The position numbers and the translations under genes are program-made. From contig DGXZ01000062.1 in NCBI GenBank assembly GCA_002396485.1, positions 57,394-76,038 of the forward strand: 18,645 nucleotides of DNA, in the 5' to 3' direction. Positions 1 through 6,472 of this stretch are shown in pieces. Each line of letters starts with the position of its first letter. The first letter of the stretch is position 1. The notes beneath the pieces are model-generated. The model made no database searches and was not told the DNA's origin. It was given only the letters and a program-made list of their open reading frames with translations. Origin of the DNA: Spartobacteria bacterium UBA5019 (GTDB lineage: Bacteria > Verrucomicrobiota > Verrucomicrobiia > Chthoniobacterales > Terrimicrobiaceae).

Positions 1-85
1 GGGCCGCCTCGAGGGATGCGGCATCATGGGCCGAAGCGATGAGCTCAAGAGCTTCGCTACGAAGGGCGTCAGCTTGCTGTTGCAT
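1..85 (-). CDS. pheS: Phenylalanine--tRNA ligase alpha subunit, N-terminal fragment (cut by window edge)
   Basis: Only the first 28 codons are inside the window; the gene runs off the left edge. The peptide starts MQQQADALRSEALELIAS and continues HDAASLEAA, which fits the N-terminal helical (coiled-coil) arm of PheS that binds tRNA-Phe. PheS pairs with PheT to charge tRNA-Phe in the cytoplasm. Position supports the call: it is downstream of rpmI and rplT on the same strand, and infC-rpmI-rplT-pheS-pheT is a common bacterial order. No clear Shine-Dalgarno precedes the ATG at 83-85. Identification rests on a short peptide plus synteny, so it is good but not certain. Confidence 0.7.
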   Translation of the reverse strand, partial: MQQQADALRSEALELIASAHDAASLEAA

Positions 86-187
86 GGGAAAGAGGTTTAA
101 CCACAATCGAAAAGGTGGGACCTTTGAGATAGAGCAACCGAAGGTTGGCCCGAAGGGCGAGCCGAGCGGGAGCGAGCGAGTCAAAGG

Positions 188-207
188 ACACAGAGAGCAC
201 GGAGGAG
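188..207 (+). repeat. Dispersed repeat, cacagag/cacggag family, copy 1
   Basis: The 20 bases here are identical to 11614-11633 and contain cacagagagcacggagg. This sequence type is a familiar dispersed noncoding repeat in verrucomicrobial and planctomycetal genomes. That family assignment is from memory; the identity of the two copies is seen directly. Confidence 0.75.
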
Positions 208-448
208 CAAAAAGTGGGTGGAGGTGTCATTAGGAGTCGGGCCTGATACGATCTTTTCGACAGAATTACAGAATTTACCAAACAAGCGAGCTCTGCTTGA
301 ACAGAGCAAAGTGAAACGCCACTTGATTCTATAGGAACGCTACTAATTTTCGCGCCTAAACAAAAGCCTAAGAAATACTTAGTTTACTATAATAGGAGTT
401 TAATACTGGCGCATTGAACCAGATTACCTTAATATTACCCAGAGATAT

Positions 449-506
449 CACAGAGGATACGGAGCAATTAGCCCCGTCCTCTGTGTTCTCTGTGCGCTCT
501 GTGGTC
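449..506. repeat. Dispersed repeat family copies in inverted orientation; possible terminator of rplT
   Basis: A cacagagga stem at 449-457 pairs perfectly with tcctctgtg at 478-486 across a 20-base loop, and the reverse-oriented unit continues as ttctctgtgcgctctgtggt to 506. It lies 28-85 bases downstream of the rplT stop in the direction of transcription, so its transcript could fold and act as a terminator or 3' stabiliser. There is no clean U-tract, so termination is speculative. Confidence 0.5.
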
Positions 507-533
507 AATCCCCAGCGGGCGGGTTTTGACGAA

Positions 534-905
534 TCAGGCTGCTTTTTTGTTATCGAGGGCGGTGCGGACTTTGTCCACGATCGCCTTGAAGGTCGCCTCG
601 TCATGAACCGCGATGTCGGACAGGACTTTGCGGTCGAGCTCGATATTGGCGAATTTGAGGCCTTCGATGAAACGGCTGTAAGTGATACCTTCGGCGCGGA
701 CTGCGGCGCTGAGACGGGTAATCCACAGAGCGCGGAAGTTGCGCTTGCGGGTCTTACGGTCACGGTAGGCCCAGTATTTTCCCTTCATCTGCGCATCTTT
801 TGCGTAGCGGAAGAGTTTGGAACGGCGGCCGCGATATCCTTTCGAGGCTGCTACGACGCGCTTGCGGCGCGCCCGGCTGGCTGGAGCGTTTGTGGCTCTT
901 GGCAT
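534..905 (-). CDS. rplT: 50S ribosomal protein L20
   Basis: A 123-residue protein of normal L20 length (family about 117-120). It begins MPRATNAPASRARRKRV and has the characteristic basic N-terminal tail, the SKGYRGRRSKLFRYAKD segment and the RDRKTRKRNFRALWITR block, followed by the globular domain with ITYSRFIEGL. L20 binds 23S rRNA early in large-subunit assembly and in several bacteria represses its own operon by binding mRNA leader structures. It is downstream of rpmI with a 134-base hairpin-rich spacer. The start follows from the conserved MPR N-terminus. Confidence 0.97.
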   Translation of the reverse strand: MPRATNAPASRARRKRVVAASKGYRGRRSKLFRYAKDAQMKGKYWAYRDRKTRKRNFRALWITRLSAAVRAEGITYSRFIEGLKFANIELDRKVLSDIAVHDEATFKAIVDKVRTALDNKKAA

Positions 906-1039
906 GTCATAAAACTCCGCGTTTGGCGCGGAGCCTCCTTGGAGCGGTTGTTTGTTTGGTTGAAATCCCCCGACTCACCGGCTCCGTGATCCCCGGGCAA
1001 ACCCCGGGGCAGTCGAAGGGATTTTGGTTCAGCGCGCTT
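906..1039 (-). promoter_or_regulatory. Hairpin-rich spacer between rpmI and rplT
   Basis: Two strong inverted repeats lie in this spacer: ctccgcg 915-921 with cgcggag 927-933 (5-base loop), and ccccggg 991-997 with cccgggg 1003-1009 (5-base loop). The first sits about 10 bases upstream of the rplT start on the minus strand, where it could occlude the ribosome site. L20 is known in other bacteria to bind structured mRNA and repress rpmI-rplT, so this is a candidate control site. The structures are seen; the function is inferred. Confidence 0.4.
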
Positions 1040-1252
1040 TTAGTGGCTGAAAGGCAGGCAGGCCTTGATGCGATCCACATCGGTCTCATCGACCACTGCG
1101 GATTTCGCCATGTGGCGTTTCTTGTTGGCGTTTTTACTCGCCATCAGGTGCCGCCGGGAAGCGTGGTTGCGAACAACCTTGCCGGTCCCGGTGATCTTGA
1201 AGCGCTTGGCCACGGATTTGCGCGTTTTGCTGCGTGCTATTGCTTTTGGCAT
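1040..1252 (-). CDS. rpmI: 50S ribosomal protein L35
   Basis: A 70-residue, very basic protein with typical L35 features: an N-terminal MPKAIARSKTRKSVAKRFK segment, then TGTGKVVRNHASRRHLMASK and a KKRH segment. L35 is a small 50S-subunit protein that packs against 23S rRNA. It is the first gene of an rpmI-rplT unit on the minus strand. Unusually, infC (IF-3) does not precede it; the adjacent upstream gene is a divergent antiporter. The N-terminus MPK is canonical, which fixes the start. Confidence 0.96.
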   Translation of the reverse strand: MPKAIARSKTRKSVAKRFKITGTGKVVRNHASRRHLMASKNANKKRHMAKSAVVDETDVDRIKACLPFSH

Positions 1253-1267
1253 TGGAAAAGGGGGAAG

Positions 1268-1295
1268 AATTTAGCAGGCGCGACTTTGGATGCAA
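1268..1295 (-). promoter_or_regulatory. Candidate promoter for rpmI-rplT
   Basis: On the minus strand TTGCAT (1290-1295) is followed after 16 bases by TAAATT (1268-1273). A run of A residues (T-tract on the plus strand, about 1301-1317) lies just upstream, like an UP element. Transcription would start within about 10 bases of the rpmI ATG. This is a consensus match by eye only. Confidence 0.35.
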
Positions 1296-1324
1296 TGACA
1301 TTTTTTTGTTTTTTTGCGTGCGAT

Positions 1325-1338
1325 GTTGCCATGGCAAC
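1325..1338. promoter_or_regulatory. 14-bp perfect palindrome in divergent rpmI/antiporter region
   Basis: The sequence gttgccatggcaac is perfectly self-complementary. It lies between the rpmI promoter candidate and the likely antiporter start at 1363, so it could be an operator or part of the antiporter leader. No regulator can be named from the sequence. Confidence 0.3.
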
Positions 1339-1362
1339 TGTCGCTGTGCATCGTGCGCGGCA

Positions 1363-2592
1363 ATGTCCATCGTCCATGGTTTGCCGCTCGGCCACTTTTT
1401 TCTCCAGCTCGGCGTGATCCTGTTGGCGTGCCGTATTTGCTCGATGGCGATGCGGAAGGTGGGTCAACCGGCGATCATCGGGGAAATGATTGCGGGCATT
1501 GTGCTGGGCCCCTCGCTTCTTGGAGCCCTTGCGCCGGGCTTGTCTGCGTTTCTTTTTCCAGCGGCGTCGAAGCCGATCCTCTTCGATGTCGCCCAGCTCG
1601 GGCTCTCGCTTTATATGTTTGTCGTAGGCTTGGAATTCCGGGGCGACCTCTTGCGTTCGCGCCTGCGCTCGGCGGCCTCGATTTCCTTTGCAGGCATGGC
1701 GGCGCCATTTGCATTGGGTGCCCTGCTCTCGCTCTGGATTGGAGCGCGGGGCGGCTTTTATGGAGAGGGTATTTCGCAAGGACTGGGTATGGTTTTCACT
1801 GGCGCGGCGATGTGTGTCACAGCCTTCCCCATGCTGGCGAGAATCATCAAGGAAAGGGGATTGGCAGGAACGACAGCCGGCACGCTGGCGCTGGCGAGCG
1901 GCAGCCTGGATGACGCCGCAGCCTGGATTCTACTGGCAGGAGTGATCGCCTCCGTAGGCGGAAATTTCCTACTCGTGCTTTGGACGCTGGGCGGAGCCGT
2001 CGCCTATGTGGTGTTCTGCCGTTTCGTCGTGCCACGTTTCTTTCAAAAAGCCCCTGAAAGCGAGGCCGACTTCTCGCGGGGAATGTCTCTGTTGATAATC
2101 CTGCTGGTGCTGGGCTCGTGGTTCACCGACAAAATCCAACTCTATGCGGTATTTGGAGCGTTCATTCTTGGCGTTTGTGTGCCCCGGGGTCCACTAGCCG
2201 AGCATGCGATTCGCAAGATTGGGCCGCTTACGACGCTAATTTTGCTGCCGGTTTTTTTCACATACTCGGGATTGAACACGCGCCTCGATCTTCTGAACTC
2301 TCTCGCGGATTGGGCAATTGCCGGAGCCGTGGTGATTGCGGCAGTGGCGGGCAAGATGGGAGCCTGCTACCTCGCTGCGCGGTGGTGCGGAGAGCCGCAC
2401 AGCGACTCGCTCACCGTGGCTTCGCTCATGAATGCCCGCGGCCTGATGGAGCTGATTCTGCTGAATGTCGGGCTGCAGGCGGGGATCATAACCCCGCGAT
2501 TTTTTACCATGATGGTTGTCATGGCAGTGGTAACAACACTCATGACAGCTCCGCTTTTTGAATTCGCGCGGCGACGGACGCGCGGGGAGTAA
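1363..2592 (+). CDS. Cation/proton antiporter, CPA2 (Na_H_Exchanger) family
   Basis: A 409-residue integral membrane protein of the monovalent cation:proton antiporter-2 type (PF00999 fold). Seen directly: a long run of hydrophobic helices, the family motif QPAIIGEMIAGIVLGPSLLG (residues 35-54), an FPMLARIIKE segment (155-164) and a paired Asp motif SLDDAAAW (D183, D184), which in this fold carries the ion-exchange carboxylates. It would exchange Na+ or K+ for H+ at the inner membrane. There is no C-terminal TrkA-N/RCK domain, unlike KefB/KefC, so KefF-type regulation is not expected. The open frame extends upstream to 1234, but that extension overlaps rpmI and is Cys/Arg-rich and unlike the family, so ATG 1363 (MSIVHGLPLG) is chosen. 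It is convergent with the methyltransferase, with only 2 bases between stops. Confidence 0.85.
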   Translation: MSIVHGLPLGHFFLQLGVILLACRICSMAMRKVGQPAIIGEMIAGIVLGPSLLGALAPGLSAFLFPAASKPILFDVAQLGLSLYMFVVGLEFRGDLLRSRLRSAASISFAGMAAPFALGALLSLWIGARGGFYGEGISQGLGMVFTGAAMCVTAFPMLARIIKERGLAGTTAGTLALASGSLDDAAAWILLAGVIASVGGNFLLVLWTLGGAVAYVVFCRFVVPRFFQKAPESEADFSRGMSLLIILLVLGSWFTDKIQLYAVFGAFILGVCVPRGPLAEHAIRKIGPLTTLILLPVFFTYSGLNTRLDLLNSLADWAIAGAVVIAAVAGKMGACYLAARWCGEPHSDSLTVASLMNARGLMELILLNVGLQAGIITPRFFTMMVVMAVVTTLMTAPLFEFARRRTRGE

Positions 2593-2594
2593 AA

Positions 2595-3260
2595 TCAGCC
2601 ATCGTTTTTTTCAATGACAACCAACTCGCCGCCGAAGGGGGTCTTGCCCCAGAGCGGAGTGACGCCAATTCCGAGACCGCGATTCTTGAAAAAGGAAACC
2701 AACTCCCGACGATGGGGGAAATTGACTTCTCCCCCGCTGATCCAGCCGCTGGCGCGGGTCCACCACTCCTCAAGAAGGGTTACCAAATAACGCCAGCCGG
2801 CATCCTTGAATGTCGTGCGAAGGAGGATGAGAGAACCCGCTTCTGCAGCCTTGGCAAGGCGCTCCAGCATGAGCTTCTGATCCGATGGGGAGAGATAGTG
2901 GAGAACATCGAACATACAGACCGTCACCCCTTCGGGAATCTGAACCGAGAGAGCATCGCGAACCTCAAATCCGACTTCCTCAAAACCAAAATGCCGCATG
3001 GCCTCCTTGCCCAAATTCACTTTCCAGGCACTAGTGTCGAATCCCCTGTAACGCTCAGTGAGTCCAGCCCCGCGCATAGAAATACCGAGGAGGCCCAATC
3101 CACATCCGATGTCCCATACGGGCTGTCGACGAATGCTGACAAATTTCCAAGCCGTCTTGAAAACAGGGTCTGCACTCATTTTTCCCGCCACATAGCCGCG
3201 AAGCCATCTGGAGCGGCCATAAGCGCGGGCGATCTGAAATGCGGAAAATGAGTCTGCCAT
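2595..3260 (-). CDS. Class I SAM-dependent methyltransferase of the polyene-type cluster
   Basis: A 221-residue Rossmann-fold methyltransferase. Motif I is VWDIGCGLG (residues 48-56), an acidic residue at the end of beta-2 is D75 in RGFD, and the motif IV region is MFDVLHYLSP. The pattern D-x-LHYL, then LLRTTF, WRYLVTLLEEWW and a late F-x-HRRELVSFF resembles, as I recall the family, methyltransferases encoded in aryl-polyene gene clusters; a named family match would need a search. The substrate is unknown; O-methylation of an aryl head group is a plausible role. It follows the FAD-dependent oxidoreductase by 14 bases on the minus strand, so the two are probably co-transcribed. Confidence 0.75.
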   Translation of the reverse strand: MADSFSAFQIARAYGRSRWLRGYVAGKMSADPVFKTAWKFVSIRRQPVWDIGCGLGLLGISMRGAGLTERYRGFDTSAWKVNLGKEAMRHFGFEEVGFEVRDALSVQIPEGVTVCMFDVLHYLSPSDQKLMLERLAKAAEAGSLILLRTTFKDAGWRYLVTLLEEWWTRASGWISGGEVNFPHRRELVSFFKNRGLGIGVTPLWGKTPFGGELVVIEKNDG

Positions 3261-3274
3261 GTAGCTCGATTCGT

Positions 3275-4612
3275 CTAGAATTCCTTCAATACCTGAGCAT
3301 ATATGCCCGAGGCAACGGAATCCTCCCTACCGTACAGTATGGTCTTGTTGTCCGAACGGGCCATCACGGAGGCGGCGAGTCCGGCTGCCTGGCCTGTGGC
3401 GAAGCAGGTGCCAACGACACGCAAGGCGCCTTGAACTCCATACTCGGAGGAAATGCAGCGGCCTGCCATGAGAAGATTGGAGAAACCCTTGGCGATAAGC
3501 GAGCGCAGTGGAATGTCCGCAGGACGCCCCAAAAAATCGGGAGCCACATTGCCTCCCAGCTCACCCACCCCGGCAGGCCATGCGGAGCAGCAGACGGCAT
3601 CGGAAAAACGGGCTCCCGTTACGATGTCATCCACCGTGAGACAATACCGGCCAACTACACGGCGACTCACTCTAATCGGCGCCAGGGTAGGCACAATGCG
3701 CACGCGGCAGTTGTCGAAGCCCTCGACCTCGAGCCGGAGATAAGATTGGAGCTCCAGGGCCAGATTTTCGCCGAGAATCTGAATGCGAATGAGGTTCTCG
3801 GGATTGAGTGCGCTGTAATGGTCGCCCTCCGAGTCGAAGTCGATCGACATCGATGAACTGTCGGGCAAAGACGCGAGATGCATGACCGCAAAGGCGAGCA
3901 GGGGATTCAAGAGACCGGACTGAATGCCTTCGACGATTTTCGAAGAAAGGGCGAGGCGGCCCTCTTTATCGGCAAATTCAAACTGGACTTCCCCGATTTC
4001 AAAAAGAAAAGCCGTGCGGCCGCATCGCAGGGGAACACCCGATGCCATGTCCGCGCCGGCGAGAAAAGCCAACTCGGCGTCGCGCGTCGCGTCGATGAAT
4101 ATTGATGCCCTGAGGATTCCCTCATGCCCGGCAATTTCGATGGAGTCGATTCGGCCCTCGGAGATTGTGACCTCTTCGATGTCTGAATCCAGAATGACCG
4201 TGAGGTTTTTTTCCCGCTTGCAAAGGTCCGCGCAAAGGTCGGAAAAATCCATGGGCTTCCTGAGAAGAATATCCTGCCGACCGGAACGAACAGGGCCGGA
4301 GCCGCCCCCGCATTCGATGAGGCGGCGGGCGAACTCCATGGCGAAGCCACCGTTCGCGGGTAGAGGAATGACGTCAGGGCTTGTGCGGTAAAACCCGCTC
4401 ATGCTGTGCACAAGCAGATCCCCGGAGTTTCCTCCAAGAACGGGCCGGCGTGCGACAAGCAGAGTGCGGTGGCCTGCCCTTGCCGCTGTGATGGCTGCGG
4501 CAACGCCTGCGGTTCCGGCGCCGGCCACGATGAGATCGAACTGTTGATTGCCAATGAGCGGATATCGAATGTCCAAAGCAGGTGTGAGGTTGTTCTGGTG
4601 AAAGCACGGCAT
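3275..4612 (-). CDS. FAD-dependent oxidoreductase (PF12831-like)
   Basis: About 445 residues from the chosen start. An N-terminal dinucleotide-binding motif VAGAGTAGVAAAI (GxGxxG at residues 31-36) is followed by a GGNSGD segment. Near the C-terminus is LLMAGRCISSEYGVQGALR…GQAAGLAA, the hallmark second FAD-contact block of the FAD_oxidored family (usually AGRCIS…QGSLRV…GQAAG). The frame is open to 4813, but the extra 67 residues are low-complexity and Arg/Pro-rich and overlap the divergent acyltransferase, so ATG 4610-4612 (MPCFHQNN) is preferred. The reaction is unknown; oxidation or desaturation of a cluster intermediate is an inference from location. It is the first gene of the minus operon, and its start lies 20 bases from the nearest start candidate of the plus operon. 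Confidence 0.8.
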   Translation of the reverse strand: MPCFHQNNLTPALDIRYPLIGNQQFDLIVAGAGTAGVAAAITAARAGHRTLLVARRPVLGGNSGDLLVHSMSGFYRTSPDVIPLPANGGFAMEFARRLIECGGGSGPVRSGRQDILLRKPMDFSDLCADLCKREKNLTVILDSDIEEVTISEGRIDSIEIAGHEGILRASIFIDATRDAELAFLAGADMASGVPLRCGRTAFLFEIGEVQFEFADKEGRLALSSKIVEGIQSGLLNPLLAFAVMHLASLPDSSSMSIDFDSEGDHYSALNPENLIRIQILGENLALELQSYLRLEVEGFDNCRVRIVPTLAPIRVSRRVVGRYCLTVDDIVTGARFSDAVCCSAWPAGVGELGGNVAPDFLGRPADIPLRSLIAKGFSNLLMAGRCISSEYGVQGALRVVGTCFATGQAAGLAASVMARSDNKTILYGREDSVASGIYAQVLKEF

Positions 4613-4716
4613 ATTGGTCAAACATACGATGGATGGCAATCGATAGGCTCGCTTCCGTGGAGAATTCGGCGACTGCGCCGGTGTCCCGGTCTGAGAGCCG
4701 GCCCCTGCGCGATTCC
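4613..4716. promoter_or_regulatory. Divergent promoter region of the biosynthetic island
   Basis: The minus operon starts at 4612 and the plus operon at 4633 or later (GTG candidates at 4657, 4681 and 4717). With the first pair only 20 bases separate the start codons, too little for two independent promoters, so at least one promoter must lie inside a coding region or the acyltransferase must start further downstream. I see no strong -35/-10 pair. Confidence 0.3.
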
Positions 4717-5460
4717 GTGCGACTACACGCCGCCTACGCGCTTTATCTGGCGAGCGCGAGTTGGTTGGCGGCCTCCGTTCTTTTGAGATTACCCGCCCGC
4801 AGAGACGAAGCATCCAACCTCCGGGCGAGGGAAATCATCAGCCGCCACAGCGCAAGATACCTCGATCAATTGTTCCGAATGGGCTGCATCCGCTGCGAAT
4901 ATGTGGGGTTTGAAGACTCCTCCAACTGGCGAGCATCCCTGCTTTGTGCGAACCATCCCTCCATCTTTGACGCGCTCCTGCTTTTTCAAAATTTTCCGCA
5001 TGCGGCCTGCGTGGTTGGAACAAATCCGTGGAGACATCCTCTTTTTTCCATCCCAGCCAGGCAGGCCGCATACATTCCCAGCCTTCCCGCGCTGCGTATG
5101 GTCAAGGAGACGCGAAGCGTTCTCAGCCAAGGCGGCAATATGATTGTTTTTCCCGAGGGCACCCGGACGCGCGAAGGGGCACTGGGTCCATTCCTCGATG
5201 GATTCGCGCTCTCAGCAATCAAAGGCGGCGCTACTGTGCGAACGATCTTCATCGAGTGCACGAGCCGTTTTTTAGGAAAAGCCATCTCCTTCAAAAGCCC
5301 GCTGGAAATGCCCATCCACTTCCGGATCTCAACCGGCGAGGTTTTTCACCCAGGCCCTGATGAAAGAGCGCGGTATTTCAGCCAGACGTTGGAGAAATAT
5401 TTTCGTGCAAGACTCCTGCGCGAAGGCGAAGCCATCCTTCGAACAGACTGCCACGCATGA
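4633..5460 (+). CDS. 1-acyl-glycerol-3-phosphate-type acyltransferase (PlsC/LPLAT family)
   Basis: Up to 275 residues. The LPLAT catalytic motif NHPSIFD (H108 and D113, the HX4D pair) and the glycerophosphate-binding block FPEGTRTREG (residues 173-182) are both present, after an N-terminal hydrophobic segment (about 32-52) that would anchor it to the inner membrane. The family moves acyl chains from acyl-ACP or acyl-CoA to a lysophospholipid or similar acceptor. Here it heads an operon with ACP and ketosynthase genes, so transfer of a polyene acyl chain to a lipid is a reasonable role. The start is uncertain: ATG 4633 is used, but GTG 4717 would still keep the hydrophobic segment. The stop overlaps the next start as ATGA. 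Confidence 0.82.
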   Translation: MAIDRLASVENSATAPVSRSESRPLRDSVRLHAAYALYLASASWLAASVLLRLPARRDEASNLRAREIISRHSARYLDQLFRMGCIRCEYVGFEDSSNWRASLLCANHPSIFDALLLFQNFPHAACVVGTNPWRHPLFSIPARQAAYIPSLPALRMVKETRSVLSQGGNMIVFPEGTRTREGALGPFLDGFALSAIKGGATVRTIFIECTSRFLGKAISFKSPLEMPIHFRISTGEVFHPGPDERARYFSQTLEKYFRARLLREGEAILRTDCHA

Positions 5461-6155
5461 GCAGAGCGCGACACCTCCAAGCCTGCGCAGGCTGGATGCT
5501 TGTCCTACCCGCATTGATTCGGAACTGCACCTGGTTTGGCAGGGTGGAAAAATCCTTCACAGCGAGCGGCAGGGAACTCCTGCTCACGGTTGATGATGGG
5601 CCAGACCCCCGACAAACACCACAGATCTTGGATACTTTGGCCAAAGCACAGGTGCGGGCGGTGTTTTTTGTTATTGGAAAAAATGTGGAGGCTCATCCCT
5701 CGCTGTGTCGACGCATGGTTGAAGAAGGCCACTCCGTGCAGAACCACACATTCTCACATCCCTCGGCGACCTTCTGGGCAGCCGGACCCCGCCGCGCCAT
5801 GGAAGAAATCGAGAGTTGCTCCGTGGCTATTCAAAAAGCGACGGGCCGAATGCCCCTTCAATTCCGCGCCCCCGTGGGCATGGCCAATCCCTTTGTCCAT
5901 CTTGCAGCAGAGTCCTGCGGGCTAAAGATGACAGGTTGGTCTACCACGGGACATGATGGCATCGCACACGACCCCGGTCGCGTGGTGCACCGCATCCGCC
6001 AAGGCGCAACACCCGGCGGCATCGTCCTGCTTCACGAAAGCCACCTGCGCGGCATGCGACCGGGAGAGCGGGCTTGCACACTTTCGACGCTTCTGAATAC
6101 GCTGAAAGGAGATGGTTATATATTCACAGACAGGCTGGATGCAGGATCAGCTTGA
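5457..6155 (+). CDS. Polysaccharide deacetylase family protein (NodB homology domain, CE4)
   Basis: A 232-residue protein that is almost all NodB domain. Motif 1 is TVDDGPDP (catalytic base D46, metal ligand D47); motif 2 is NHTFSHP (metal ligands H97 and H101); motif 3 is FRAPVG (R137); motif 4 is the GWSTTGHDG region; motif 5 is IVLLHE. All metal and catalytic residues of CE4 enzymes appear present, so it should be active in metal-dependent N-deacetylation of an amino sugar. The N-terminal hydrophobic stretch (about 12-21) is short, so export is unclear. ATGA overlap with the upstream acyltransferase shows translational coupling. In this operon it may trim an amino-sugar head group of the lipid product (inference). 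Confidence 0.85.
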   Translation: MSRARHLQACAGWMLVLPALIRNCTWFGRVEKSFTASGRELLLTVDDGPDPRQTPQILDTLAKAQVRAVFFVIGKNVEAHPSLCRRMVEEGHSVQNHTFSHPSATFWAAGPRRAMEEIESCSVAIQKATGRMPLQFRAPVGMANPFVHLAAESCGLKMTGWSTTGHDGIAHDPGRVVHRIRQGATPGGIVLLHESHLRGMRPGERACTLSTLLNTLKGDGYIFTDRLDAGSA

Positions 6156-6194
6156 GGTTCACACGCCCTGCCGCTCCACCCTCGCCTGAGCCCC

Positions 6195-6461
6195 ATGGAA
6201 AAAGAAACATCCGTTGACATTCTCCGCTCCATGCTGGCTGAAAATGTGATGCTCAAAATCGACGCCTCCACGATTTCCGAGGACACGCCTTTATTTGGTG
6301 CCGAGGGCCTCGGATTGGACTCCTTGGACGCATTGCAAATCATCATCGCTGTGGAAAAAAAATACGGCATTTCGATTGGCGATGCCACCACGGCGCGCGA
6401 TGCCCTACAGAGCTTAGGAGTCCTCCGCGACTGGATCAACGCACGGCTTGCCACAGCGTAA
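6195..6461 (+). CDS. Acyl carrier protein
   Basis: An 88-residue acidic helical protein with the phosphopantetheine site GLGLDSLDALQ; S43 in the DSL motif is the attachment residue. Length and pattern (an ILRSMLAENV helix, then FGAEGLGLDSL, then a YGISI segment) fit stand-alone ACPs of type II fatty-acid/polyketide systems, including those of aryl-polyene loci. It would carry the growing chain between ketosynthase and dehydratase after activation by a phosphopantetheinyl transferase that is not in the window. It lies 39 bases after the deacetylase and 11 bases before the halogenase-like gene. Confidence 0.93.
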   Translation: MEKETSVDILRSMLAENVMLKIDASTISEDTPLFGAEGLGLDSLDALQIIIAVEKKYGISIGDATTARDALQSLGVLRDWINARLATA

Positions 6462-6472
6462 CGCCGCCTAAC

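Larger units (their letters stand above)
86..533. other. Repeat-containing spacer between rplT and pheS
   Basis: About 450 bases with no convincing gene. It holds a 'ttaaccac' motif near 96, a cacagag/cacggag repeat copy at 188-207, and an inverted pair of the same repeat family at 449-506. The stretch 240-440 is AT-richer than the neighbouring genes and shows no structure I can name. Short open frames here have no recognisable protein character. Confidence 0.6.

Noticed and set aside
39..233. Small plus-strand open frame near the left end
   Set aside because: Overlaps the pheS start antisense and reads through the repeat; no recognisable protein.
414..989. Plus-strand open frame of 191 codons over rplT
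   Set aside because: Antisense to a certain ribosomal protein gene and running through a repeat; no protein family seen.
3239..3856. Plus-strand open frame of 205 codons
   Set aside because: Antisense to the FAD-dependent oxidoreductase, whose motifs are clear; no independent evidence.
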